From NCBI RefSeq assembly GCF_004959775.1, contig NZ_SJZG01000002.1, forward strand, positions 434,001 to 498,000: a DNA stretch of 64,000 nt, in the 5' to 3' direction. Both the position numbers and the translations under genes were made by a program. Below the pieces are notes generated by a model. The model was not told the origin of the DNA. It searched no databases and saw only the letters and a list, made by a program, of their open reading frames with translations. This DNA comes from Agromyces sp. H66. Lineage in GTDB: Bacteria; Actinomycetota; Actinomycetes; Actinomycetales; Microbacteriaceae. This document shows, one piece after another, positions 32,257-40,391 of this stretch (the first letter of the stretch is position 1; the number at the start of each line of letters is the position of its first letter).

Positions 32257-33540
32257 TCAGGCGAGGATCGTCAACGGGTGCTCGATGCGCGCGACGAAGG
32301 CGGAGAGCCAGCGCGCGGCGAGTGCACCGTCGAGCACGCGATGGTCGGCCGAGAGGGTGACGGTCATGATCGTGCCCACCTCGAGGGCACCGTCGACCAC
32401 GACCGGCGCCTGACGGGCGGCGCCGACGGCGAGGATCCCGGCCTGTGGCGGGTTGATGATCGCGCTGAACTCCTGGGTGCCGAACATGCCGAGGTTCGAG
32501 ACCGAGAAACTGCCGCCCTCGATCTCGTGCTGGCGGAGGCCACCCGACCGGGCGCGCTCGGCGAGATCGGCGAGCTGCCGGCCGAGCGCCGAGACGCTGA
32601 GTCCCTCCACCCCGCGCACCACCGGCGTGACCAGGCCGTCGTCCAGTGCCACGGCGATCGCGACGTCGACCGTACGGTGCTGCAGCACGCCCTCGTCGGA
32701 CCAGGTGCGGTTCGCCTCGGGCACGTCCTGGAGGGCACCCGCGACCGCCTTCACCACGAGGTCGTTGACCGACACCTTGACCGAGCCCGTGGCGTTGAGC
32801 TCGCGGCGCAGTTCGAGGAGTCGGTCGACCCGGCAGTCCGCCGTGAGGTAGAAGTGCGGGACCCGAGCCTTCGAGTCGGTGAGGCGACGAGCGATGGTGC
32901 GGCGCATGCGGGTGTGCGGGATGAGCTCGGGTTCCGCGCCGGCGGGCCCGGCGGGTTCGGCGGGCTCGGCGGGCGACACGCGCGGAGTCGCCGGCACGGC
33001 CGGAGTCGCCGGCGCCGCGGTTTCGGGGATGCCCGCGGCGATCAGCTCCTCGAGGTCGCGGCGCACGATCCGGCCGTTCGGCCCCGAGCCCTCGACGTCA
33101 TCGAGGCTGAGCCCGCGTTCCCGGGCCATCCGGCGCACCAGTGGGCTGATGAAGCGTCGCTCCTGGGAGCCGGATGCCTCGGCGCGGGTCTCCTGCGGCT
33201 TCGGTGCGGCCGCGGCATCCCGTGCCATCGGAGCAGATGCCGCCGCGGAATCCCCGCCCTCGTCGGAGACCGGCGCCATGCGACCCTCGGGAGCGGCTTC
33301 GCCGGGCTCGCCGAGCACGGCGATCGGCGTGCCGACGTCGACGGCGTCGCCCTCGGCGACGAGGAGCTGCAACACGGTGCCGGCGGTCTCCGCCGCGTAC
33401 TCGACGACGGCCTTGTCGGTCTCGATCTCGGCGAAGGGCTGCCCCACCGTCACGGTGTCGCCGACGGCGACCGACCACGACTGGATCGCGGCCTCTTCGG
33501 CGCCCGCGAGCACCTCGGGCATGCGGATGGTCGTCGCCAT
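32257..33540 (-). CDS. Dihydrolipoamide acyltransferase (E2)
   Basis: A 427-aa E2 component of a 2-oxoacid dehydrogenase complex. One lipoyl domain (Lys in 'EIETDKAVVEYAAET'), an Ala/Pro linker, a peripheral subunit-binding domain ('ISPLVRRMARERGLSLDDVE') and the acyltransferase domain with 'SADHRVLDGALAARWLSAF'. It shares one base of start/stop with E1, so the two are one operon. No E3 gene is nearby. The acyl substrate (acetoin, branched-chain or other 2-oxo acid) cannot be fixed. Confidence 0.93.
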   Translation of the reverse strand: MATTIRMPEVLAGAEEAAIQSWSVAVGDTVTVGQPFAEIETDKAVVEYAAETAGTVLQLLVAEGDAVDVGTPIAVLGEPGEAAPEGRMAPVSDEGGDSAAASAPMARDAAAAPKPQETRAEASGSQERRFISPLVRRMARERGLSLDDVEGSGPNGRIVRRDLEELIAAGIPETAAPATPAVPATPRVSPAEPAEPAGPAGAEPELIPHTRMRRTIARRLTDSKARVPHFYLTADCRVDRLLELRRELNATGSVKVSVNDLVVKAVAGALQDVPEANRTWSDEGVLQHRTVDVAIAVALDDGLVTPVVRGVEGLSVSALGRQLADLAERARSGGLRQHEIEGGSFSVSNLGMFGTQEFSAIINPPQAGILAVGAARQAPVVVDGALEVGTIMTVTLSADHRVLDGALAARWLSAFVARIEHPLTILA

Positions 33541-35726
33541 CAGGCACCTCCCGCGTTCCGGCGCACGGTCTCGAGCCCGGCGACGACCTCCTCCGTGCGG
33601 GCGATCGCCGCCCGCTCGAGCACCCGGGAGATCGACGGCGACGACTCCGAACCGGTGACCCGCTGCACCGGCTGGTCGAGCCAGTCGAACAGGCGCCGCT
33701 GGATCTCGTCGGCGAGCCAGCCGCCGTACGACGTGCCGCGCGCGCCCTGTTCGACGATGAGCACGGCGTTGGTCTTCTTGACGGATGCCTCGATGGTGTC
33801 CCAGTCGATCGATGCGCGGTCGAGCCAGCGCAGGTCGACGAGCTCCGCGTCGATGCCGGTCTGCTCGATCGCCTCGAGGCTGTGCCGCACCATCGAGAGG
33901 TAGCTGATGACGGTCACCTCGCGGCCCTCGCGGCGGATCGCGGCGGTGCCGGGCGGGATGACGTAGTCGAGGTCGCCCGCGATGACGGTGTCCTTCTCGC
34001 TGTAGAGATCGACGTGCTCGATCACGAGCACGGGATCCTCGAGGGCGAGCGCGGCGTTCATGAGTCCGACGTAGTCCTCGGCCGACGACGGCGCGACGAT
34101 GCGCCATCCGGCGCTCGTGGCGAAGACGCCGGCCGGGTCCATGAGGTGCTGGGACCCGTAGCCCGAGCCCATCGCGACCTTCGTGCGCAGCACGAGCGGC
34201 ACGGGGTTGTCGCCGCCGAACATGTGCCGGGCCTTGCCGATCTGGTTGAACACCTGGTCGGCGGCGACCCAGAGGAAGTCGGGATACATGAACTCGACCA
34301 CGGGACGGAACCGACCGTCGAGCGCCATGCCGCCGCCGAGCCCGGCGAACGCGTTCTCGCTGATCGGCGTGCCGAGCACCCGCTCGGGGAAGGCGGTGGA
34401 GAGGCCCTTCGTGGCACCGTTGGTGCCGCCCTTCAGGCGGTGCACGTCCTCGCCGAGCACGATGATACGGGGGTCCTCCGCCATGCGGCGCTCCATGACG
34501 CCCGCGACCGCGTCGACGAACTTGACCTCGTCGCGTGCTCGGGTGTCGGTGAGCGGTTCGAGCGCACGGTGGCCCTCGAGCTCACCGAGGTCGCCGCGGA
34601 TGCCGACGTCGACGAACTCGGGGTCGGGCCAGAGCTCGGGCCGGATGCGACGGCGGCCCTCCTTCTCGGGATCGGCCTCGATCAGTTCGGAGGTCGCCGC
34701 ATCCATGGCGGCGACGGCCTGCGCGCGCACCGCCTCGACCTGATCATCGGTGACGAGCCCGAGCCGCGTCAGCTCGGTCGCCATGCGGACGACGGGGTCG
34801 CGCTCACGCCACTGCGCCTCCTCCTCCTTCGATCGGTATCCGAACGCGCTGCCGGGGTACGGACCGTTCTGGTGGAAGTACCGGTACACCTGCGCCTCGA
34901 TCACGACCGGGCCGTCGCCCGCCCGCATCCGCTGCTCCGCCTCGACCATCGCGAGGTGTACCGCGAGCGGATCCATGCCGTCGACCCGGTACGCCGGGAT
35001 GCCGAAGCCGAGGCCTCGGGCCGAGAGCCGCGACTCGGCGGTGACCTCCTCGACGTGCGTCGAGACGGCGTAGAGGTTGTTCTCGATGAAGAAGGCCACC
35101 GGGAGCTTCCACGCTGCGGCGAGGTTCATGCTCTCGAGCACGGAGCCGATGTTCGTGGCCCCGTCGCCGAAGTAGGTGACCGTGACATCCGTCGTGTCCG
35201 AGTGCTTCTGCGCCCACGCGTTGCCGGCCGCGAGCGGCACGCCGCCGCCCACGATGGCATTGGTGCCGAGCGCACCGGCCTCGAACCACTGCAGGTGCAT
35301 CGAGCCGCCGCGGCCGCGACAGTAGCCCTGAGCGAGCCCGAGGATCTCGGCGAGCGTGCGCTGCAGCACGGTCTGCACGTCGGGCGTGACGAGCTGCTCG
35401 AGGTCGAGCCGGCCGCCGGAAACGTGCGTGATGGCCTTCGCGAGGAACTGGTGGTGGCCGCGGTGCGAGCCGTTGATGCCGTCGGTCGAGCGCAGGCCCA
35501 CGATCGAGCCGACCGCGCCGCCCTCCTGCCCGATCGACGAGTGCGCGGGACCGTGCACGAGACCCTCGCCCGCGAGGTCGAGCACGCGCTCCTCGAACGA
35601 GCGGATCAGGTGCAGCTCGCCGAGCATGGTCGCGAGCAGCGCCGGATCGGCCGACTTCCAGTCGGCGGCGGTGGTCGTGATCTCGACCCACGGGGCCGCG
35701 GGTTCCAGACGTCGTCGTCTCGCCAT
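33540..35726 (-). CDS. Fused E1 alpha-beta 2-oxoacid/acetoin dehydrogenase
   Basis: A 728-aa TPP enzyme with alpha and beta subunits fused. The alpha part holds 'RSFEERVLDLAGEGLVHGPA', the TPP-binding 'GDGATNIGSVLESM..FFIENN' and 'GSAFGYRSKEEEAQWRERDP'. The beta part begins near residue 380 with 'RDEVKFVDAVAGVMERRMAE' and includes 'FPERVLGTPISENAFAGLGG'. It resembles acetoin/branched-chain E1. ATG 35726 has GAAGGA upstream. Its promoter region carries a GntR-type operator shared with the divergent cluster. Confidence 0.93.
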   Translation of the reverse strand: MARRRRLEPAAPWVEITTTAADWKSADPALLATMLGELHLIRSFEERVLDLAGEGLVHGPAHSSIGQEGGAVGSIVGLRSTDGINGSHRGHHQFLAKAITHVSGGRLDLEQLVTPDVQTVLQRTLAEILGLAQGYCRGRGGSMHLQWFEAGALGTNAIVGGGVPLAAGNAWAQKHSDTTDVTVTYFGDGATNIGSVLESMNLAAAWKLPVAFFIENNLYAVSTHVEEVTAESRLSARGLGFGIPAYRVDGMDPLAVHLAMVEAEQRMRAGDGPVVIEAQVYRYFHQNGPYPGSAFGYRSKEEEAQWRERDPVVRMATELTRLGLVTDDQVEAVRAQAVAAMDAATSELIEADPEKEGRRRIRPELWPDPEFVDVGIRGDLGELEGHRALEPLTDTRARDEVKFVDAVAGVMERRMAEDPRIIVLGEDVHRLKGGTNGATKGLSTAFPERVLGTPISENAFAGLGGGMALDGRFRPVVEFMYPDFLWVAADQVFNQIGKARHMFGGDNPVPLVLRTKVAMGSGYGSQHLMDPAGVFATSAGWRIVAPSSAEDYVGLMNAALALEDPVLVIEHVDLYSEKDTVIAGDLDYVIPPGTAAIRREGREVTVISYLSMVRHSLEAIEQTGIDAELVDLRWLDRASIDWDTIEASVKKTNAVLIVEQGARGTSYGGWLADEIQRRLFDWLDQPVQRVTGSESSPSISRVLERAAIARTEEVVAGLETVRRNAGGA

Positions 35727-35786
35727 GTCGATCCTTCGTCGGTGACTCCCGCCGCGCGCTCCCGCACGACGGTGTGATGTCGGCCA

Positions 35787-35873
35787 GCATACGACATGAT
35801 TGCATCCAATTTCGCGATCACTTGACAAGTCGCCTGCCCGTTTCCGTGGACTGGACGTATGATTGCATCCAGT
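35787..35873. promoter_or_regulatory. Divergent promoter with two GntR-type operators
   Basis: Two copies of ATGATTGCATCCA(A/G)T lie at 35796-35810 and 35859-35873, their starts 63 bp (six helical turns) apart. The core ATTGcatcCAAT is palindromic. The right copy overlaps a plus-strand -10 TATGAT (35858-35863). The left copy sits directly upstream of a minus-strand -10 TATGCT (35787-35792). A GntR/FCD regulator is encoded in the plus operon. Confidence 0.7.
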
Positions 35874-35896
35874 TCATCGCGATGAAGGGATACCTC

Positions 35897-36421
35897 ATGG
35901 CCCTGCCCGGCCTTCGCGGCACCGATCACATCGGCTTCACCGTGCCCGACCTCGAGGAGGCGCACCGCTTCTTCGTCGACGTCATCGGCTGCGAGCACGT
36001 GTACACGCTCGGGCCATTCGAGCGCGAGGACGACTGGATGGCCGAGCACATGAACGTGCATCCGCGGTCGGTCATGCGGGAGCTGCGGTTCTATCGATGC
36101 GAGTTCGGAGCCAACTTCGAGATCTTCCAGTGGGAACCCGCCGACGGGCAGCGCGACCAGCCGCGCAACAGCGACCTCGGAGGGCACCACCTCGCGTTCT
36201 ACGTCGAGGACCTCGACACCGCGGTGGCGTACCTGAGGGCGCGGGGCCTGCGGGTGCTGAGCGAGCCGACCGCGAGCCGCAATGCCAGCGAGGGGCAGCG
36301 GTGGGTGTACTTTCTCAGCCCATGGGGCATGCAACTGGAGCTGGTGAGCTACCCGAACGGCAAGGCGTACGAGGCGACCTCCTCGGTGCGACTCTGGGAC
36401 CCCAGGGACCCCGCAGCATGA
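35897..36421 (+). CDS. VOC-family dioxygenase/lyase-like protein
   Basis: A 174-aa vicinal-oxygen-chelate protein. First module 'TDHIGFTVPDLEEAHRFFVD', second 'GGHHLAFYVEDLDTAVAYLR', with a metal Glu in 'WGMQLELVSYPNG'. It looks catalytically competent (two His and a Glu). AAGGGA precedes ATG 35897 by 6 nt, whereas an ATG at 35882 overlaps that RBS. It is first in an operon with the GntR gene (ATGA overlap) and probably acts on a catabolic intermediate. Confidence 0.87.
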   Translation: MALPGLRGTDHIGFTVPDLEEAHRFFVDVIGCEHVYTLGPFEREDDWMAEHMNVHPRSVMRELRFYRCEFGANFEIFQWEPADGQRDQPRNSDLGGHHLAFYVEDLDTAVAYLRARGLRVLSEPTASRNASEGQRWVYFLSPWGMQLELVSYPNGKAYEATSSVRLWDPRDPAA

Positions 36422-37101
36422 GCGCCGAACCCCAGGTCGCCCCCGTCCCGCGCGACGGCGCCGCCAGCCGCCGGATCGCGGAGGGCATCCGCGACGCCAT
36501 ACTGCACGGCGAGTACCACCCTGGCTCGCGACTCCGGCAGGAGGAGATCGCCGAACGGTTCGGCGCGAGCCGGGTGCCGGTGCGCGAGGCCCTGAAGGCA
36601 CTCGAGTCGGAAGGACTGGTCACCCTCGTGGCGAACGCGGGCGCCTGGGTCTCCCGGCTCACGCTGGAGGAATGCGAGGAGGTGTACCAGGCGCGCGAGC
36701 GCCTCGAGCCGCTGCTGCTGCGCTACTCCGCGCCGCACCTGACGCCGGAGGACCTCCAGCAACTCGACGCCCTCGCGCGCCGCATGGCCGAGACCGACGA
36801 CGTCGCGGAGTTCCTGCGCCTCGATCGCGAGTTCCACATGCTGAGCTACAGCCGGGCCGACACGCTCATGCTCGGCGACCTCGTGCGGCGGTTCTGGAAC
36901 ACGACGCAACCCTATCGACGAGCCTACACGCTGCTCATCGACGCGCACCGCACGCGCATCGTGCACGACGAGCACCACCTTCTCGTCACCGCCCTGCGCG
37001 AGGGCGACCTCGAGAGCGCCGAGCAGACCATCACGGGCCACATCCGCCGGACCCGACGGATGCTGGCGAAGCATCCCGAGATCTTCTCCGCGGGGTCCTG
37101 A
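36418..37101 (+). CDS. GntR-family regulator with FCD effector domain
   Basis: A 227-aa regulator. The wHTH ('IRDAILHGEYHPGSRLRQEE', 'FGASRVPVREALKALESEGL') precedes an all-helical FCD domain with metal-type residues 'DREFHMLSYSR' and 'HDEHHLLVTAL'. It overlaps the VOC gene by ATGA. The duplicated ATTGcatcCAAT sites upstream are its likely operators, giving control of both this operon and the divergent E1-E2 operon, and autoregulation. Confidence 0.92.
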   Translation: MSAEPQVAPVPRDGAASRRIAEGIRDAILHGEYHPGSRLRQEEIAERFGASRVPVREALKALESEGLVTLVANAGAWVSRLTLEECEEVYQARERLEPLLLRYSAPHLTPEDLQQLDALARRMAETDDVAEFLRLDREFHMLSYSRADTLMLGDLVRRFWNTTQPYRRAYTLLIDAHRTRIVHDEHHLLVTALREGDLESAEQTITGHIRRTRRMLAKHPEIFSAGS

Positions 37102-37173
37102 GGCCGGCGCGCGACCACCACAGACCACGACCGCTCCGACGACGACCGGCTGACGACAGCCACAGGAGGCATC

Positions 37174-38052
37174 ATGACCCGAATCGGATTCCTGGGACTC
37201 GGCAACATGGGCCGCGCCATGGCGGGGCGACTCGTGGCCGCCGGTCACGAGGTCGTCGTCTGGAACCGCTCGCCCGCGGCGGCCGACGAGCTCGTCGGCG
37301 CCGGAGCGGAGCTCGCCGCCGGTCCCGCCGAGGCGCTCGCCGCGCCGATCTCGTTCTCGATGCTCGCGAACGACGAGGCGGCGGAGTCGGTGCTCACCGC
37401 AGAGCACCTGCGCGGAGCTCCCGGCCGCATCCACGTGAACACGGCGTCGATCAGTGCGGCGGCGGCCGATCGGCTGCAAGCGGTGCACCGATCGGCAGGC
37501 GTGGGCTACGTCGCCGCACCGGTGCTGGGCCGGCCCGCCGTCGCCGAGGCGGGCAAGCTCAACATCATGGTCGCCGGGCCGGCGGACCTCGTCGACCGCG
37601 TGGAACCGCTGCTCGACGAACTGAGCGTCCGCGTCTGGCGGTTCGGCGACGTCCCGCGTCGCGCGAACGTCACCAAGGCCGCCATGAACTTCATGATCCT
37701 GCACGCCCTGGAGTCGATCGGCGAGGCTATCACCCTCGTCGAAGCCCACGACGTCGACGCATCCGACTTCGTCGAGCTCATGACGAACTCCCTCTTCGGC
37801 GGCGTCGTCTACAGCGGCTACGGTCCCATGATCGCCGAGCGCCGCTACCGCCCCGCGGGTTTCTCGATGGCGCTCGGCCTCAAGGACCTGGGCCTCGCGG
37901 AGGCCCTCGCCGAGGAGACGGGCATCTCCCTGCCCACGGCGCCGGTGATCCGCGACCGCTTCGAGCGGGCCCTCGCCGACGACGAGCTCCAGGAGTACGA
38001 CTGGTCGGGCGTGGCGGAGGTCACCCGCCGCCAGGTGAAGCGCTCGCGTTGA
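37174..38052 (+). CDS. 3-hydroxyisobutyrate-dehydrogenase-like oxidoreductase
   Basis: A 292-aa beta-hydroxyacid dehydrogenase. NAD(P)-binding 'RIGFLGLGNMGRAMAGRLVA', substrate loop 'ASISAAAADRLQ' (a variant of the usual DAPVSGG region, with 'AAPVLGRPAVAEAGKLNIMV') and the catalytic Lys in 'NVTKAAMNFMI'. It lies 72 bp after the GntR gene with AGGAGG before ATG 37174, and is probably cotranscribed or coregulated. The substrate is unknown. Confidence 0.9.
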   Translation: MTRIGFLGLGNMGRAMAGRLVAAGHEVVVWNRSPAAADELVGAGAELAAGPAEALAAPISFSMLANDEAAESVLTAEHLRGAPGRIHVNTASISAAAADRLQAVHRSAGVGYVAAPVLGRPAVAEAGKLNIMVAGPADLVDRVEPLLDELSVRVWRFGDVPRRANVTKAAMNFMILHALESIGEAITLVEAHDVDASDFVELMTNSLFGGVVYSGYGPMIAERRYRPAGFSMALGLKDLGLAEALAEETGISLPTAPVIRDRFERALADDELQEYDWSGVAEVTRRQVKRSR

Positions 38053-38092
38053 CCGAGGGGCCGGCGGTGGGACATCCGCTGCCCGGTGCCGC

Positions 38093-39475
38093 TCACGCCT
38101 CGCCGCGGCCCCACGTGGTGTTCAGGTGCGACTGGGAGTCGCGCTCGAGCGACAGCGGGCCCCCGACCGCGTAGTACCGCTGGCCGGCGACGATCAGGTC
38201 CTCGGCGGGGAACTTGGTGATCACCTCGCAGCCGTCGGCGGTGACCACGACCTCCTCCTCGATGCGCGCCGCGCCCCAGCCGTCGGCCGATGGCCAGTAC
38301 GTCTCGAGGGCGAAGACCATGCCCTCCTGTAGCACCTCGGGGTGCTCGAACGACACCAGCCGGGAGAAGATCGGCTTCTCCCAGATCGACAGGCCCACGC
38401 CGTGCCCGTACTGCAGGGCGAACGCGGCCTCCTCGTCGGGGAAGCCGAACTCCTCGGCCTTCGGCCAGACCGCGCAGATGTCGGCCGTCGTCGCGCCGGG
38501 ACGCACGAGCGCGATCGCCCGGTCCATGTACTCACGCGCCTTCTTGTACGCGTCGCGCTGCGCCGAGCTCGCCGAGCCGACCGCGAACGTGCGGTAGTAG
38601 CAGGTGCGGTAGCCGTTGAACGAGTGCAGGATGTCGAAGAACGCGGGATCGCCCGGTCGGATGAGGCGGTCGGAGAACACGTGCGGATGCGGCGAGCACC
38701 GCTCCCCCGAGATCGCGTTGACGCCCTCGACGTACTCGGAGCCGAGGTCGTACAGGGTCTTCGCCACGAGGCCCACCGCCTCGTTCTCCCGTACCCCGGG
38801 GCGGAGGAACCGGTACAGCTCCTCGTACGCGGCATCGACCATCGAGGCCGCCTGCGTGAGCAAGCGGATCTCGTCGCCGGTCTTGATGCGCCGGGCCTCC
38901 ATGAAGACCTGCTGCCCGTCGACGACCTCGATGCCCTCTCGCTGCAGCGCGAACAGGATCGGCAACTCGATCACGTCGACGCCGAGCGGCTGGCCGGCGA
39001 CGCCGAACTTATCGAGCTCGCGCTTGACCTTCTTCGCCACCCCCTCGGCGATCTCGGCGTCGGGCGGGAACGCCCCGCGCAGCGTCGAGATGCCGGCCCG
39101 CGCGCCGCTCTCGAGGCGGGGCCGCTTCGCTCCCTCGTGCGGCGCGTTCGGGTCGGCGTCCAGCTCGGCCGAGGTGACGTCGAGCCACGGATTGTAGAGC
39201 TTGTGGTGCTTGGCCGCCGAGCCGAAGTCCCACGAGATCGGATCCGTGTTCCGCGTCAACAGGCTGAACCGGATCAGCTTGTCCATCGCCCAGGTGCCGA
39301 TGTGCGTCGCGGTCATGTAGCGGATGTTCGAGAAGTCGAACGCGAGCACCGCGCCCATCTCGCTCCGCTCCAGCTCCGCCTTCAGCCGGCCCAGTCGGTC
39401 GTCGCGGAGGCGGTCGAAGTCGACCCGCGCCTCCCAATCGACCGCGTTCGTCCCGGTCGTGCCCGTGTTCTTCAT
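38093..39475 (-). CDS. M24-family metallopeptidase-like protein (DddP-like)
   Basis: A 460-aa pita-bread-fold protein. The N-terminal domain ('MGAVLAFDFSNIRYMTATHI', 'PISWDFGSAAKHHKL') and overall length resemble creatinase/Xaa-Pro peptidase relatives, including DMSP lyase DddP. Metal ligands seen: Asp in 'PAFFDILHSFNGYR', His in 'YGHGVGLSIWEKP', Glu in 'FALETYWPSA' and 'RIEEEVVV'. The second Asp of the usual pair is Cys ('GYRTCYYRTF'), so the metal site is altered. AAGGGG precedes ATG 39475. The reaction is uncertain. Confidence 0.85.
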   Translation of the reverse strand: MKNTGTTGTNAVDWEARVDFDRLRDDRLGRLKAELERSEMGAVLAFDFSNIRYMTATHIGTWAMDKLIRFSLLTRNTDPISWDFGSAAKHHKLYNPWLDVTSAELDADPNAPHEGAKRPRLESGARAGISTLRGAFPPDAEIAEGVAKKVKRELDKFGVAGQPLGVDVIELPILFALQREGIEVVDGQQVFMEARRIKTGDEIRLLTQAASMVDAAYEELYRFLRPGVRENEAVGLVAKTLYDLGSEYVEGVNAISGERCSPHPHVFSDRLIRPGDPAFFDILHSFNGYRTCYYRTFAVGSASSAQRDAYKKAREYMDRAIALVRPGATTADICAVWPKAEEFGFPDEEAAFALQYGHGVGLSIWEKPIFSRLVSFEHPEVLQEGMVFALETYWPSADGWGAARIEEEVVVTADGCEVITKFPAEDLIVAGQRYYAVGGPLSLERDSQSHLNTTWGRGEA

Positions 39476-39526
39476 CGAATCCCCTTGGTCAGGGCCTGGC
39501 GGCCGTGAAGCATGACGGCAATTGTC

Positions 39527-39578
39527 CAGTCTCAATGTACAGCAGACAGCAGATCAGCGGCTGCCACCAGTGAGACTG
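39527..39578. promoter_or_regulatory. Inverted repeat upstream of the M24 gene
   Basis: CAGTCTCA (39527-39534) and TGAGACTG (39571-39578) are perfect 8-bp arms 36 bp apart. A minus-strand TACATT (39534-39539) could be the M24 -10 overlapping the left arm. They may be regulator half-sites. Nothing else is evident in the gap 39476-39649. Confidence 0.45.
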
Positions 39579-39649
39579 AACACACACCCGACCCGGCTCC
39601 GCAGCAAACGTGCTGCGCGCGGCGGACCGCCTCGAGGCTCAGGGCGACG

Positions 39650-40279
39650 TCAGCTGACGGATGCCCCGGGCCGCCGCATCCGGAACCGGGCGCCCTCGCT
39701 GATCGTGAAGTAGTCGGCCGGTCCCCCGCCGCGGAGGATCGGCTCGCCGGCCACCGTGTCGTAGATGCCGCTCGCCACGAGGTCGCGCCGGATGTGGATC
39801 ATGACCGCCTCGCCGAGCACGAGCCAGGCGTCGAGCTCGCTGCCCGAGGCATCCGTCAACCGGTGGATCGCGCTCACCCGGCCCTCGAACGCGACCGGGG
39901 TCGCGGCGACCCGCGGCGGCGCGACGAGCGTCGACGGCACCGCCTCGAGCCCGGCGAGGTCGAACTCGTCGACGTCGCCCGGCACCTCGGATGAGGTCGC
40001 GTTGACCGCCTCTGCGAGCGACCGGGTCGCGAGGTTCCACACGAACTCGCCGGTCTCGGAGATGTTCGCGACCGAGTCCTTCCAGCGGGTGCTCGAGAAG
40101 CCGATGATCGGCGGCCGGTAGTTGAACAGGTTGAAGAAGCTGTACGGCGCGAGGTTGCGCGTGCCGTCGGCGGCGAGCGACGAGATCCATCCGATCGGGC
40201 GCGGCGCGACGATCTGGTTGAGCGGATCGTGCGCGAGGCCGTGGCCGAGTCGGGGCTCGTAGCTGTGCAGGATGCTCAC
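39650..40279 (-). CDS. Flavin reductase-like (split-barrel FMN) protein 1
   Basis: A 209-aa FMN-binding split-barrel protein. 'NQIVAPRPIGWISSLAADGT' and 'APYSFFNLFNYRPPIIGFSS' are classic for the flavin-reductase/DIM6-NTAB family. It provides reduced flavin or acts as an oxidoreductase. GTG 40279 is 6 nt from TAGTCT (40286-40291). It may supply FMNH2 to an oxygenase in this catabolic region. Confidence 0.88.
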   Translation of the reverse strand: MSILHSYEPRLGHGLAHDPLNQIVAPRPIGWISSLAADGTRNLAPYSFFNLFNYRPPIIGFSSTRWKDSVANISETGEFVWNLATRSLAEAVNATSSEVPGDVDEFDLAGLEAVPSTLVAPPRVAATPVAFEGRVSAIHRLTDASGSELDAWLVLGEAVMIHIRRDLVASGIYDTVAGEPILRGGGPADYFTISEGARFRMRRPGASVS

Positions 40280-40306
40280 CGGTCCAGACTAGGCGGGCCG
40301 CCCTCG

Positions 40307-40379
40307 CAACTGAGGAGATCACGGCAACCGAGGTCGAACCCGACGCGGGCGACCGCAGACGGCGCGATCTCCTCAGTTG
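40307..40379. repeat. Palindromic intergenic element with 14-bp perfect ends
   Basis: CAACTGAGGAGATC (40307-40320) and GATCTCCTCAGTTG (40366-40379) are exact inverted repeats around a 45-bp GC-rich spacer. The element fills the gap between the flavin reductase promoter and the nitronate monooxygenase end. It resembles small palindromic interspersed repeats. The right arm may double as the terminator of the operon ending at 40392. Confidence 0.7.
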
Positions 40380-40391
40380 AGCCAGGCCACG

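Noticed and set aside
35822..35827. TTGACA as the -35 of the VOC-GntR operon.
   Set aside because: It is 30 bp from the TATGAT -10, too far to work with it, so the true -35 is unresolved.
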